A DNA stretch of 59,772 nt, taken from the NCBI GenBank assembly GCA_944376235.1, contig CALWCA010000022.1, positions 1 to 59,772 of the forward strand. The letters run 5' to 3'. This document shows, in pieces, positions 52,113-59,768 of the stretch. The notes under the pieces are model-generated. The model ran no database searches. It had not been told where the DNA came from and saw only the letters and a list, made by a program, of their open reading frames with translations. How positions within the stretch are numbered: the stretch's first letter is position 1; each line of letters starts with the position of its first letter. This stretch comes from an uncultured Clostridia bacterium. GTDB lineage: Bacteria > Bacillota > Clostridia > Oscillospirales > Feifaniaceae. The translations under genes were made by a program, and so were the position numbers.

Positions 52113-53063
52113 TCAAAGCCACGCGCAGGGGCGATCCTGAAACACGGGGGTGCCGCCCTGCGCATAGGGGTCGTACCGCCCTTGGCTGCATCCAAATTCC
52201 TGCAAAAAGCCGATTTTCCCGCCGTCCCACCGGACGAGGGAGAGCCCGTCAAAGCTCTGCGCGGTCTTGTCGGAGAAAACGCATTGAAAGGACCACTGCA
52301 CAACGGTCTGCTCCCCGTCGTGCAGGAGCTGCAGGATGTCCCAGCGCCGCACGGTGCCCCGGGTGTTCCACTCGTCAAACCACAGCTTGATTTTCTGACT
52401 GCCGCGGTATTGCGGCCCCCAGCTTTCGATGTAGAGGGCGTCGGGGGAAAAGAGCTCGCAGATGCCGGTGTCCTGCTTGTCCAGCCACATGCAAAACCAT
52501 TGGCGGATTTTGGCCTCCCTGTATGTTTCCCGTGTCTGTTTCATGGATTCATTCTCCTCTTGCTCCAATGGGGAAATGTCCCGCAGCATCAGATACTCCG
52601 CACCCTTTTCCGCCACAATCCGAAACCCTGCTCTTTCATACAGGCGCAGAGCCGGATTTTGCTTTTGAACCGAGAGCGACGCCCGCAGATAGCCCTTTTC
52701 CTGCAGCAGATGCAGCAGGCTGTCAAGAAGCTGTGTGCCGATGCCCTGCCCGCGATATTCGGGCAGCACGGAAATGGCCAGAGACGGCGTGACGTCGTCA
52801 ATGTGGCCATAGTCCTCCATGATGCGGCTCCACACGGCCCCTGCTGCCCTTCCCTCTGCTTCGGCGACAAGGCAGTGGTCGCCGGACCGTGCTCCAAAGC
52901 CGGCAAAATAGACCTGCAGTTCCGGCAGCTCGACAACCGACCGGGGCGGCGGCTGCACACCGTCCGGCAGATAGATGGCCTGATAGAGAAATTCAGGCAA
53001 AAGGCTAAACTCTTCCGGGCGCATTTTGCGGATTTCCATATCGCACTTGCAGTCAAAGGGCAT
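52113..53063 (-). CDS. GNAT acetyltransferase fused to an NTF2/SnoaL-like domain
   Basis: 316 aa. Residues ~10-160 are a GNAT fold with the acetyl-CoA motif VLPEYRGQGIGTQLLD and the following NPALRLYERAGF. Residues ~180-300 form a nuclear-transport-factor-2-like domain (REAKIRQWFCMWLDKQD, SPDALYIESWGPQYRG, WDGGKIGFLQEFGC), a pattern of SnoaL-like ligand-binding proteins. The join near residue 175 contains a Met (ESMKQTRETYREAK) that could be an old start codon, so the gene looks like a fusion of two neighbouring genes. AAGGAG precedes ATG 53063, which lies one base after the stop of the TfoX-like gene. Confidence 0.82.
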   Translation of the reverse strand: MPFDCKCDMEIRKMRPEEFSLLPEFLYQAIYLPDGVQPPPRSVVELPELQVYFAGFGARSGDHCLVAEAEGRAAGAVWSRIMEDYGHIDDVTPSLAISVLPEYRGQGIGTQLLDSLLHLLQEKGYLRASLSVQKQNPALRLYERAGFRIVAEKGAEYLMLRDISPLEQEENESMKQTRETYREAKIRQWFCMWLDKQDTGICELFSPDALYIESWGPQYRGSQKIKLWFDEWNTRGTVRRWDILQLLHDGEQTVVQWSFQCVFSDKTAQSFDGLSLVRWDGGKIGFLQEFGCSQGRYDPYAQGGTPVFQDRPCAWL

Positions 53064-53064
53064 G

Positions 53065-53388
53065 TCACGTTCTCCTTTTTCGGCAAGGCTGCCTGAGAAG
53101 CGCCCGGCAGGTCAGACGGGTGAGCGCGGCAAGGGTTTCGCGGTCGTCCACGTCCTCCATCAGGAGGTAGTCCTTTGCCCCCTCGTAGGGAGGAGCTTTG
53201 GGCAGGTGAGCAAAGGCGACCTCCCCCTCGGGCGTCACCTTGACAAAGAGCTGGTCGTCACAGATGACGCCAAAGAAGATCCCGTCGCAAAACAGGCCGT
53301 ATTCCCCGAACATGCGCTTCGCCCGGACGTTCCCCGCCTGCTGCAGTTGTTCGGTCACATAGTCCACAAAATCCCTATGGGACGCCAT
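53065..53388 (-). CDS. TfoX N-terminal domain protein
   Basis: 107 aa, only the TfoX/Sxy N-terminal domain: TEQLQQAGNVRAKRMFGEYGLFCDG is the conserved block and GVICDDQLFVKVT follows. In gamma-proteobacteria TfoX controls competence, but single-domain forms in Firmicutes have no proven role. AAAGGAACTG lies before ATG 53388. It is directly followed by the GNAT-NTF2 gene (one base between stop and start), so the two are in one operon. Confidence 0.87.
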   Translation of the reverse strand: MASHRDFVDYVTEQLQQAGNVRAKRMFGEYGLFCDGIFFGVICDDQLFVKVTPEGEVAFAHLPKAPPYEGAKDYLLMEDVDDRETLAALTRLTCRALLRQPCRKRRT

Positions 53389-53526
53389 GGCTGCTCAGTT
53401 CCTTTCGCAGTTTGAACCAAAAGCCCGTCGCCTGATTGATTTATATAACTTATTATAGCATAACAAGCCGCAGGACATATGCCTGTGCAGCCGAAATTGC
53501 GGGGAATTTCAGAAATCGAGCGGTGC

Positions 53527-53556
53527 TTGCCGCCGTCCTTTTGGATATGGTATGAT
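53527..53556 (+). promoter_or_regulatory. Promoter for the YoaP-like operon
   Basis: TTGCCG (53527-53532), an 18-base spacer and TATGAT (53551-53556), about 37 bases before the start. Confidence 0.55.
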
Positions 53557-53592
53557 GAGATCGGCATTACAACGCTGCAAAGGGGGATGGAT

Positions 53593-54363
53593 ATGGAGCC
53601 AATATTTTTGAATCTGACGCAGGAAAATCTGGAGCGGGAACACCTGTGCTGTCTCATCTGTGCCCAAAAGCCCCATTTTGGGGTAGAGGCCAAGCGGGAG
53701 TGGCTGGCTCAAAGGCTGAAGGAGGGCCATGTCTTTCGCAAGCTGGATTCCGACAAAGGAGCATTCATTGAGTATGCACCCCTGGAGACCGCGTGGGTGC
53801 CGGCGGAGGGAGACAACTACCTTTACATCTACTGCCTGTGGGTGTCTAGTGAATGTAAGGGCAAGGGTTTGGGCAGGCAGCTCATGGAATACTGTCTGGC
53901 CGACGCGAGAACCAAGGGAAAATCCGGCGTCTGCATGCTGGGAGCCGAAGAGCAGAAGGTTTGGCTGTCAGACCAGTCCTTTGCAAAAAAATATGGGTTT
54001 GAAACGGTAGACGCCGCTCCTGGCGGTTATGAGCTGCTGGCACTTTCTTTTGACGGCACAAGGCCCCGCTTTGCGGAGAGCGCCAAACGCCAGGAGATTG
54101 AAAGCCGGGAGTTGACCGTTTACTACAGTCCCCAGTGTCCCTACGTCCACCAGAGTGTGGAGCTTTTGCGCAAGACCTGCCTGGAGGAAGGGGTGGACTG
54201 CACCCTCATCGCGGTGGACACGCTGGAAAAGGCCAAAACCCTACCCTGCGTGTTCAACAACTGGGCTCTGTTTGATGAGGGCAGGTTTGTGACGGTCAAC
54301 CTGCCCGATGCGGCGGCGCTCAGGCGGCTTTTGACAAAACGAGGGACAGACCATGCACATTGA
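53593..54363 (+). CDS. YoaP-like GNAT acetyltransferase with C-terminal thioredoxin-like domain
   Basis: 256 aa. Residues 1-155 are a GNAT fold with WVSSECKGKGLGRQLMEYCL as the acetyl-CoA loop. Residues ~175-250 are a small thioredoxin-like YoaP domain: ELTVYYSPQCPYVHQSVELL carries a CPY motif with a single cysteine at the usual redox position, then FNNWALFDEGRFVTVNL. ATG 53593 is taken because AGGGGG lies 6-7 bases upstream; ATG 53587 is too close. It overlaps the next GNAT gene by 11 bases. The substrate is unknown. Confidence 0.82.
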   Translation: MEPIFLNLTQENLEREHLCCLICAQKPHFGVEAKREWLAQRLKEGHVFRKLDSDKGAFIEYAPLETAWVPAEGDNYLYIYCLWVSSECKGKGLGRQLMEYCLADARTKGKSGVCMLGAEEQKVWLSDQSFAKKYGFETVDAAPGGYELLALSFDGTRPRFAESAKRQEIESRELTVYYSPQCPYVHQSVELLRKTCLEEGVDCTLIAVDTLEKAKTLPCVFNNWALFDEGRFVTVNLPDAAALRRLLTKRGTDHAH

Positions 54364-54796
54364 ACAGGTAAAGGAGGACAAAAAGAGGTACCTCTCCTTG
54401 CTGCTGCTGGCCGACGAGCAGGAAAACATGATTGACCGCTATCTGGAGCGCGGCACGATGTATGTGCTCGAGGACGGAGGCATCAAGGCCGAGTGCGTCG
54501 TGACCGACGAGGGAAATGGCGTTTTGGAGCTGAAAAACATTGCCGTAGACCCCGCGTTTTGGGGCAGAGGATATGGGCGTGCGCTGATTGATTTTATCGT
54601 GAGCACCTATTCCGGCCGGTATTCGGTGCTGCAGGTGGGCACCGGGGACAGCCCCGCGACCCTCCCCTTTTACGAGGCCTGCGGGTTTTGCAGGCACCAC
54701 CTGGTCAAGAACTTTTTTGTGGAGCACTATGACCACCCCATTTTTGAAGGCGGTGTCCGGCTGGTGGATATGGTGTACCTGCAAAGGCCCCTGTGA
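54353..54796 (+). CDS. GNAT family N-acetyltransferase
   Basis: 147 aa single-domain acetyltransferase. LKNIAVDPAFWGRGYGRALIDFIV is the strand-4/acetyl-CoA loop and LPFYEACGFCRHH the usual C-terminal motif. The central DEQENMIDRYLERGTMYVLEDGGIKAECVV resembles small stress-type GNATs. The start lies 11 bases inside the YoaP-like gene and has the SD-like AAACGAGGG upstream, so the two are co-expressed. No substrate can be named. Confidence 0.88.
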   Translation: MHIEQVKEDKKRYLSLLLLADEQENMIDRYLERGTMYVLEDGGIKAECVVTDEGNGVLELKNIAVDPAFWGRGYGRALIDFIVSTYSGRYSVLQVGTGDSPATLPFYEACGFCRHHLVKNFFVEHYDHPIFEGGVRLVDMVYLQRPL

Positions 54797-54869
54797 TGGC
54801 TGCGTGCCGGGAGAGTCTGTGCACCCCAAAAGGCAAATGACGGGTGTGCAGAGAAAAAGGGTAAAAAAA

Positions 54870-54917
54870 GCCCGGCAAAGGGGCGGTGCGGGATTGCCGC
54901 TCTTTCCTTTGCCGGGC
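54870..54917 (+). terminator. First hairpin after the GNAT genes
   Basis: 12-bp stem GCCCGGCAAAGG / CCTTTGCCGGGC with a long loop; no T tract follows directly. Confidence 0.6.
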
Positions 54918-54926
54918 AAAGGGGAG

Positions 54927-54963
54927 GGTGCCCTAAACACGGGGCGCACCCCCCCTTTTTTTT
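54927..54963 (+). terminator. Main terminator of the GNAT operon
   Basis: GGTGCCC / GGGCGCACC stem with one asymmetric bulge, then CCCCC and a run of eight T residues. The rest of 54797-55232 contains only a further hairpin (55096-55128) and no gene. Confidence 0.75.
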
Positions 54964-55095
54964 GTCGTTTTGGCGTGGTTTTGAGCGCAGGGGCTGCTTG
55001 CTTGCGTTGTTTGCCCAAGGCATCTCCTGAGGCGCCGCACCGTATCCGGGGTGGTGATCTGCAGGAGGCTCCCCCGGCGAAACCGGGAAATTTTT

Positions 55096-55128
55096 GGAGG
55101 TGTGTGCCGGTAAAGTGCACACACCTCC
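55096..55128. other. Perfect inverted repeat downstream of the SLH protein gene
   Basis: 12-bp arms GGAGGTGTGTGC / GCACACACCTCC with a 9-base loop, about 105 bases after the SLH gene's stop. On the minus strand it is followed by A residues, so it does not look like an ordinary terminator for that gene. Confidence 0.45.
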
Positions 55129-55232
55129 CGCAACAGAGTCAGCTCTCTGAGCACCCCTTTATAAATCTGATTACTGGATGCCGGCCCAAACTGCACTGGT
55201 GTCAACAGTTGCTCTATACTACTCAATTATAA

Positions 55233-56357
55233 TCAATAATTTGGTCCAATCCAATTCCAATATTGCTCTTGTTCACTCCACTTATAGTAAGTGTTATAAA
55301 CTTCACCATCATACTCACCAACCAAACCTGTTGGCCAAGTAAAATCTGCAATTTCAAACCACTGTGTCTGAGAATACATCTCACCTGTAATATTGCATTT
55401 TATAAATGGAGTTTGGTCATACCAAGACGCTAAACCCTCTCTGGCTGAAACGCCATTAAGGGTTGTCCCTGTTATAATATCTACGCCTTGACCAAAACCA
55501 AGAATACCATTGCTTACCTTCAAGACCACCTTTGTGCCATCCGCCTTGATCACGGTATCGCCGGCCTTGGGTTTCTCATGATTTTCCCCTTCTACCCAGG
55601 TTTGGGGATCACGGATTTCAGTGGAATATACGGGCATCGTATAATCCACAGTCCCGCGGTTCTCCGGCGTGATCAACCGGTACAGCACGGTTGCAGCCTG
55701 ACCCCGGGTCAAAACGCCCCTGGGCGTAAAGGTGAGCGAATGATTTTCCTCATTTGTGGCCGTCCCTGCAATCAGGCCGCGGCTGATTGCGTCGACCACA
55801 TAGTTGCTATAATAGGTTCCAATGGTATCAAAATCCTCTATCTTGCTTTTGTGAATCTGCTGGGGCTTTCTCTCCCCGTTGGCGTCAGATGCTCGGACCA
55901 GAAGCATGGCCATCTCCTGGCGGGTGATCTCTTTGCTCATGTTGCCCTCAGGCATCTCGTTGTTGCTGATGATATCCTTATCAAGAGCAACAAGCCTTGC
56001 ATTGTCAGCCCAATGGGCGCCTGAGGGCACTGCACCCATTGCGCTCAGCTCGTCAGGATACAAATAACGTACAACAACGGTTAAAAACTCACCACAAGTC
56101 ATAGTATTGTTCGGAGAAAACTTCCCGTCTCCTGTACCGGCAAACAGACCCATCTCGGTCATATCCATAACGGCATCATAATACCAGTCTCCTTGCTTTA
56201 CGTCTGAGAAAGCCAGATTTGCTTCTGCTTGGGATTGGGCATCCTTGATTGCGTCGTTCAGGGAAGGATCTGCCGCAAAAGCAGGACCTGCCATACAGGA
56301 CAGGGCAAGCCCAGTCGCCAGCACGCCAGATAGCATTTTCTGTTTGTTGAGCTTCAT
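55233..56357 (-). CDS. SLH-domain surface protein with foreign-looking C-terminus
   Basis: 374 aa. Signal peptide at residues 1-28 (AGPAFAA), then three N-terminal SLH repeats: SDVKQGDWYYDAVMDMTEMG (about 50-105), ARLVALDKDI...ITRQEMAMLLVRA (about 115-160) and NYVVDAISRGLIAGT...LTRGQAATVLYRL (about 185-235), which bind wall-linked pyruvylated polymer. The C-terminal ~90 aa are Trp/Tyr-rich (YYKWSEQEQYWNWIGPNY at the end) and match no family that I know. The DNA from about 55233 to 55510 is much richer in A+T than the SLH part, so the tail may have been exchanged. AGAGGTCG precedes ATG 56357. Confidence 0.82.
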   Translation of the reverse strand: MKLNKQKMLSGVLATGLALSCMAGPAFAADPSLNDAIKDAQSQAEANLAFSDVKQGDWYYDAVMDMTEMGLFAGTGDGKFSPNNTMTCGEFLTVVVRYLYPDELSAMGAVPSGAHWADNARLVALDKDIISNNEMPEGNMSKEITRQEMAMLLVRASDANGERKPQQIHKSKIEDFDTIGTYYSNYVVDAISRGLIAGTATNEENHSLTFTPRGVLTRGQAATVLYRLITPENRGTVDYTMPVYSTEIRDPQTWVEGENHEKPKAGDTVIKADGTKVVLKVSNGILGFGQGVDIITGTTLNGVSAREGLASWYDQTPFIKCNITGEMYSQTQWFEIADFTWPTGLVGEYDGEVYNTYYKWSEQEQYWNWIGPNY

Positions 56358-56573
56358 AAAACGACCTCTCTTTTCAGTTTTTCCATCTCTGTGCCTGTGA
56401 TTTGCCAGCTTCCACTTAGGCTATCTTGATCGCATCATATAAATATTTCATAGCTCAAGCCCTTACGAGATCTTTGGAGGGGCTTTTGCTGTGAAAAACG
56501 AAACCATTTCAAAATACAGGGACGAGTTCATCGCTGCTGGCTTGAAGATTGGAAACTTCACTATGTTAAATAT

Positions 56574-56605
56574 AACACGGGTTGCCGGCGCCGGCAACCC
56601 GTGTT
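56574..56605 (-). terminator. 32-bp perfect palindrome, probable terminator
   Basis: AACACGGGTTGCCGGC followed directly by its exact complement. On the minus strand it starts five bases after the stop of the small ORF and is followed by ATATTTAAC. Such a loop-free repeat can form a very stable stem. Confidence 0.6.
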
Positions 56606-56610
56606 TCCAA

Positions 56611-56700
56611 TTATTTCTCCATAAGGTCAAGAGCAAAAGCGGCGCCCATACGGAAGACATGGGGCAGCATACGCTCCAACTTCATATTATTTTGAACCAT
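56611..56700 (-). CDS. Possible 29-aa small protein
   Basis: ATG 56700 opens MVQNNMKLERMLPHVFRMGA and ends at TAA 56611, for 29 aa in all. GGAG lies 11 bases upstream, a structured leader precedes it and a perfect terminator-like palindrome follows, which is why I list it. The peptide is amphipathic and slightly basic. No family is recognised and the chance of a random frame of this size is high. Confidence 0.3.
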   Translation of the reverse strand: MVQNNMKLERMLPHVFRMGAAFALDLMEK

Positions 56701-56864
56701 CCTGAAAACTTCTCCAAGATCCCCATGCCCTCACCGTCCATATCTTTTGGTGGGGGGACAGGCTCCCTCTTCCAGAGGGAGGAGCCGAGGGCCAGTTTTT
56801 GAAGATACATCTTCAAAATGTCCTGTTGACCACGTTGACCAAATGGGCAACAGGTGGACATCAA

Positions 56865-56897
56865 AAAGACCGTTTACCATCTTGGTAAACGGTCTTT
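56865..56897 (-). terminator. Terminator of the AlkZ-related/dinB/yolD operon
   Basis: 14-bp stem AAAGACCGTTTACC / GGTAAACGGTCTTT with a 5-base loop; on the minus strand TT plus GATG follow the stem's own T tract. It lies about 95 bases after the yolD-like stop. Confidence 0.8.
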
Positions 56898-56991
56898 CTG
56901 GAAGGGGAGGTTAAAATCGATATTTTCTCGAAAGGCTTGCGGCAGAAGGACTTGGGAGTTTTGCGGCCGGTCAGAGGCCGTATCGTATTCC

Positions 56992-57414
56992 TCAGAGCAA
57001 CCCTTGAAACAAATCGCTCTGGAGATCAACAATCTCGTCTAAGGCAATCGTCATCCCGTCTGCCAGTCTTAACGTGCCGGCGGTCTCATCGACTCGCTTC
57101 AGTCTTCCCACGGTAACGACATACGCGCCTCCGCTCTTTTTTTCATCAGGGCAGAACCAGGTAATGGTGACTTCAGGCTGCTCCGCGATGTGCTCCAGCA
57201 GGATGGCTTGCCGCCGGTCCAGTTCCGCTTTGGTGTCCTCATCCAGTTCTATCTTTTGATCCGTCAGCCGGGCAGTCTCCTGAATCGCGGCAGCGTGCCC
57301 GGTGAGGGCGGCGAAGGGACTGAAGATGGCGGCCCGATCCGAAATGGGCATCCGGGGGTGCTTTTTGGACGTGGGGTGGGGCAGGTGGAGGATGTCGTCG
57401 TACTTTCTGGTCAT
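56992..57414 (-). CDS. YolD-like protein
   Basis: 140 aa. The YolD-like family block is visible: MTRKYDDILHLPHPTSKKHPRMPISDRAAIFSPFAAL-type N-terminus (DRAAQFSPFAAL is the hallmark) and the C-terminal strands VTITWFCPDEKKSGGAYV and IALDEIVDL. YolD proteins are encoded next to UV-repair-type Y-family polymerases in Firmicutes and are thought to modulate them. The start overlaps the polymerase stop by four bases (ATGA) with GGGGGG upstream, so translation is coupled. Confidence 0.9.
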   Translation of the reverse strand: MTRKYDDILHLPHPTSKKHPRMPISDRAAIFSPFAALTGHAAAIQETARLTDQKIELDEDTKAELDRRQAILLEHIAEQPEVTITWFCPDEKKSGGAYVVTVGRLKRVDETAGTLRLADGMTIALDEIVDLQSDLFQGLL

Positions 57415-58931
57415 GCGTGGTGCCCCCCAATCGTCTGATTCCGCTCCCGGGCAGTGGCGCCATCCTCCAGATTCATCCCCTTGAGGATGGCGTTTTTGCC
57501 GTACTTTTTCTTGATCCCCAGCATGGCCTCCTGGATCTTCCGCTCCCTGGTGTGGGCGGCCGCGTCTGCCTGCTCCTGCTGTTCCTTTGCGGCGTAGTCG
57601 GTGAACAGATCCATCTGCTCTGTCGGCTGCTCTTTCCGGACGCTGGCCTCGTCCAGCAGCTTGTTGGCGCTGATGCTCAGCCGGCGGATCAGCAGATTCC
57701 TGTCTACAATCCGGTCGTAGAGGGCGGTGACCGCCCTCAGCAGGTCATGGGCGGAGGAGGTATAGGGGAAGTTCTCCGTGCCCACCGCGTGCTTGGGGAT
57801 CTTCCGCCCGTAGCGGTCGGTGGTGACGGGGCCGCGGTAGCTCTGGCGGCGGCTGGGATCGTCCAGGTTCTCCCGGTCATAGCCTACGGTGAGCACCAGC
57901 TGGCAGGTCACCAGCCCTTTGTCCACCAGATCCAGGGCCAAGGCGTCCGCCATCTCCCGTGCCACCAGCCTGGCCTTGTCAAAGTCATAGGGGCACTGGA
58001 GCACCTGGCCGGAGACGATGCTCTTGTGTTCCGGCTTGTATGCTTTCACGTCCGCGATGGTGCAGGGTTCCCAGCCCCAGGCGTGGTCGATGAGGATTTC
58101 CGCGTTCACCCCGAACAGCTTGTAGAGCAGTTCCTCATTGCGGTATTCATTAGGTTTCCCAATGGAGCACCGGGCGATGTCTCCCATGGTGTACATCCCG
58201 TGGGCCTCCAGCTTGTTAGCGTATCCCTTGCCCACCCGCCAGAAGTCGGTAAGGGGCCGGTGGGTCCACAGCTGCTGCCGGTAACTCATCTCGTCCAACT
58301 GGGCAATGCGCACCCCGTACTCATCCGCCTGGACGTGCTTGGCCCCGATGTCCATGGCGACCTTGGCCAGATACAAGTTGGGGCCCATGCCCGCCGCGGC
58401 GGTGATGCCGGTGGTCTTGAGGATGTCCAGGATGATGGTCCGGGTCAGCTCCCGGGCCGTCATCTTGTAGGTGTCCAGATAGTGGGTCAAATCCATGAAC
58501 ACCTCGTCAATAGAGTAGGGGAAGATGTCCTCCGGGGCCACATACTTCAGATAGACGCTGTAGATTTTTGTGCTCCAGTCAATGTAGTGGGCCATCCGGG
58601 GCGGGGCCACAATGTAGTCAAGGGCCAGAGCGGGGTCGCTCCGCACCTCCGGATCGTGCCAGGAGGCGCCGGTGAACTGATGGCCAGGGGCGTCCCACTT
58701 GCGCCTGGCGTTCACCTCCGCCACCCGCTGTACCACCTCGAAGAGCCTGGCCCGGCCAGCGATGCCATAAGCCTTTAGGGAGGGGGAGACGGCCAGACAG
58801 ATGGTCTTTTCCGTGCGGCGTTTGTCCGCCACCACCAGGTTGGTGGTCATGGGGTCCAGGCCACGCTCCACGCATTCCACGGAGGCGTAAAACGATTTCA
58901 GATCGCAGCAAATATAGGTACGCTCCTTCAT
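57411..58931 (-). CDS. Y-family (UmuC/DinB-type) DNA polymerase
   Basis: 506 aa translesion polymerase. Conserved motifs: YICCDLKSFYASVECVERG near the N-terminus (catalytic Asp), YSIDEVFMDLTHYL (catalytic D/E), TGITAAAGMGPNLYLAKVAMD and the helix-hairpin-helix region near residue 230. The C-terminal EQMDLFTDY (near residue 448) is a beta-clamp binding peptide. The length and pairing with YolD fit the UvrX/YqjW-like subgroup rather than classical DinB. ATG 58931 follows GGAGGGAG; an earlier ATG at 58958 overlaps that SD. It follows the AlkZ-related gene by 50 bases. Confidence 0.92.
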   Translation of the reverse strand: MKERTYICCDLKSFYASVECVERGLDPMTTNLVVADKRRTEKTICLAVSPSLKAYGIAGRARLFEVVQRVAEVNARRKWDAPGHQFTGASWHDPEVRSDPALALDYIVAPPRMAHYIDWSTKIYSVYLKYVAPEDIFPYSIDEVFMDLTHYLDTYKMTARELTRTIILDILKTTGITAAAGMGPNLYLAKVAMDIGAKHVQADEYGVRIAQLDEMSYRQQLWTHRPLTDFWRVGKGYANKLEAHGMYTMGDIARCSIGKPNEYRNEELLYKLFGVNAEILIDHAWGWEPCTIADVKAYKPEHKSIVSGQVLQCPYDFDKARLVAREMADALALDLVDKGLVTCQLVLTVGYDRENLDDPSRRQSYRGPVTTDRYGRKIPKHAVGTENFPYTSSAHDLLRAVTALYDRIVDRNLLIRRLSISANKLLDEASVRKEQPTEQMDLFTDYAAKEQQEQADAAAHTRERKIQEAMLGIKKKYGKNAILKGMNLEDGATARERNQTIGGHHA

Positions 58932-58981
58932 GGCGCTCTCCCTCCTCTCAGTTTTCATAGTATTTCACAAACACTGTCCCA

Positions 58982-59713
58982 TTATCGAGTCCAGCCCAGC
59001 ACTGCGTCCAGTTCTTTCTGCGTGGCTTCCGGGAAGTCCTTACGTACCTGCTCATAGATCAGTGCCTTGGACTCTGCCGGGTCTACGGAGTAAGCGGAGG
59101 CAATGTGCTCATACCCCCACAGGGCCTCCGGGGTGGTGTAGACGGAGATGGGCCAGCCGTAGGGGACGCCCTTCTGATTGACACGCTGCCGGAAGTCCCG
59201 GATCAGGAGGTAACCGCCCATCTGCAGGTCTGTGACGGTACCCTCGAAGTTTTTCTCCCCACCCTTGCCGAAGCCGGCCTGCCGTTTTAGGGCAAAGGAG
59301 AACCACTCGTCCTGGACAGAGAAGCAGTCCATGATCCGTTTCTGGCGCATGGGGGCCAGTTCATCGTCCCAGCGGCTGTCGAAGTCATAGCCATCCCGCC
59401 GCCAGTTGGCGAAGTGGGGAAACCAGGCTTTGGAGACGAAACCGGCCTTCTTGCCGAAGAACTTTCCATAGGCCACCTTCCCGCTTCGGGCCATAAGGCA
59501 GCGCCACTCCCAGGGGTCCTGCTCTGGGTCGCCGGACCACCAGGAGAGGTCAGCGGTGTGCTCCTCCACGGAGAAACCGTCCACCTCGTTCTTGAACAGG
59601 GGCAGGAAGCCGATCTCGTCGATCCAACCGATGAGCTCCTCCCAACTTTGGATACGGGCGGGATCGTCCCAGCTCAGCCCCCGCATGATCCATTCGCCGT
59701 TTTCGATGGCCAT
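58982..59713 (-). CDS. AlkZ-related protein (winged-helix DNA glycosylase relative)
   Basis: 243 aa. Sequence such as IQSWEELIGWIDEIGFLPLF, SWWSGDPEQDPWEWRCLMA, GKFFGKKAGFVSKAWFPHFANWRRDGYD and QKRIMDCF is the pattern that I recall for 'AlkZ-related' proteins seen with DinB/YolD in Firmicutes. AlkZ itself unhooks DNA crosslinks; the catalytic QxQ motif of true AlkZ is not evident here, so activity is unknown. It is first gene of the operon. GGGGGCGG precedes ATG 59713, and a promoter lies at 59740-59768. Confidence 0.7.
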   Translation of the reverse strand: MAIENGEWIMRGLSWDDPARIQSWEELIGWIDEIGFLPLFKNEVDGFSVEEHTADLSWWSGDPEQDPWEWRCLMARSGKVAYGKFFGKKAGFVSKAWFPHFANWRRDGYDFDSRWDDELAPMRQKRIMDCFSVQDEWFSFALKRQAGFGKGGEKNFEGTVTDLQMGGYLLIRDFRQRVNQKGVPYGWPISVYTTPEALWGYEHIASAYSVDPAESKALIYEQVRKDFPEATQKELDAVLGWTR

Positions 59714-59739
59714 GGTACCGCCCCCAATCTGATGACACG

Positions 59740-59768
59740 ATTATATCACGTGCATGTTCGGAATCCAA
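59740..59768 (-). promoter_or_regulatory. Promoter of the AlkZ-related/dinB/yolD operon
   Basis: On the minus strand TTGGAT (59763-59768), a 17-base spacer and a perfect TATAAT (59740-59745). The spacer contains CGAACATGCACG, a half match to a Gram-positive LexA box, but the second half is missing. Confidence 0.7.

Larger units (their letters stand above)
56358..56991. other. Hairpin-dense intergenic stretch
   Basis: 634 bases between the SLH gene and the yolD-like gene. It holds a 32-bp perfect palindrome (56574-56605), a possible 29-aa minus-strand ORF, and at least four further hairpins between 56761 and 56897. The far left part (56358-56570) shows short frames on both strands but none that I can support. 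Confidence 0.6.

Noticed and set aside
56491-56802. 103-codon plus-strand ORF
   Set aside because: It crosses the perfect palindrome and the hairpin array and has no family or convincing SD.
56682-56864. 60-codon minus-strand ORF
   Set aside because: It runs through three hairpins, has no SD, and its sequence (PVPPPKDMDGEG) looks like translated repeat DNA.
59740-59768. LexA (SOS) box before the damage-tolerance operon
   Set aside because: GAAC is present inside the spacer but the matching GTTC half-site is absent.
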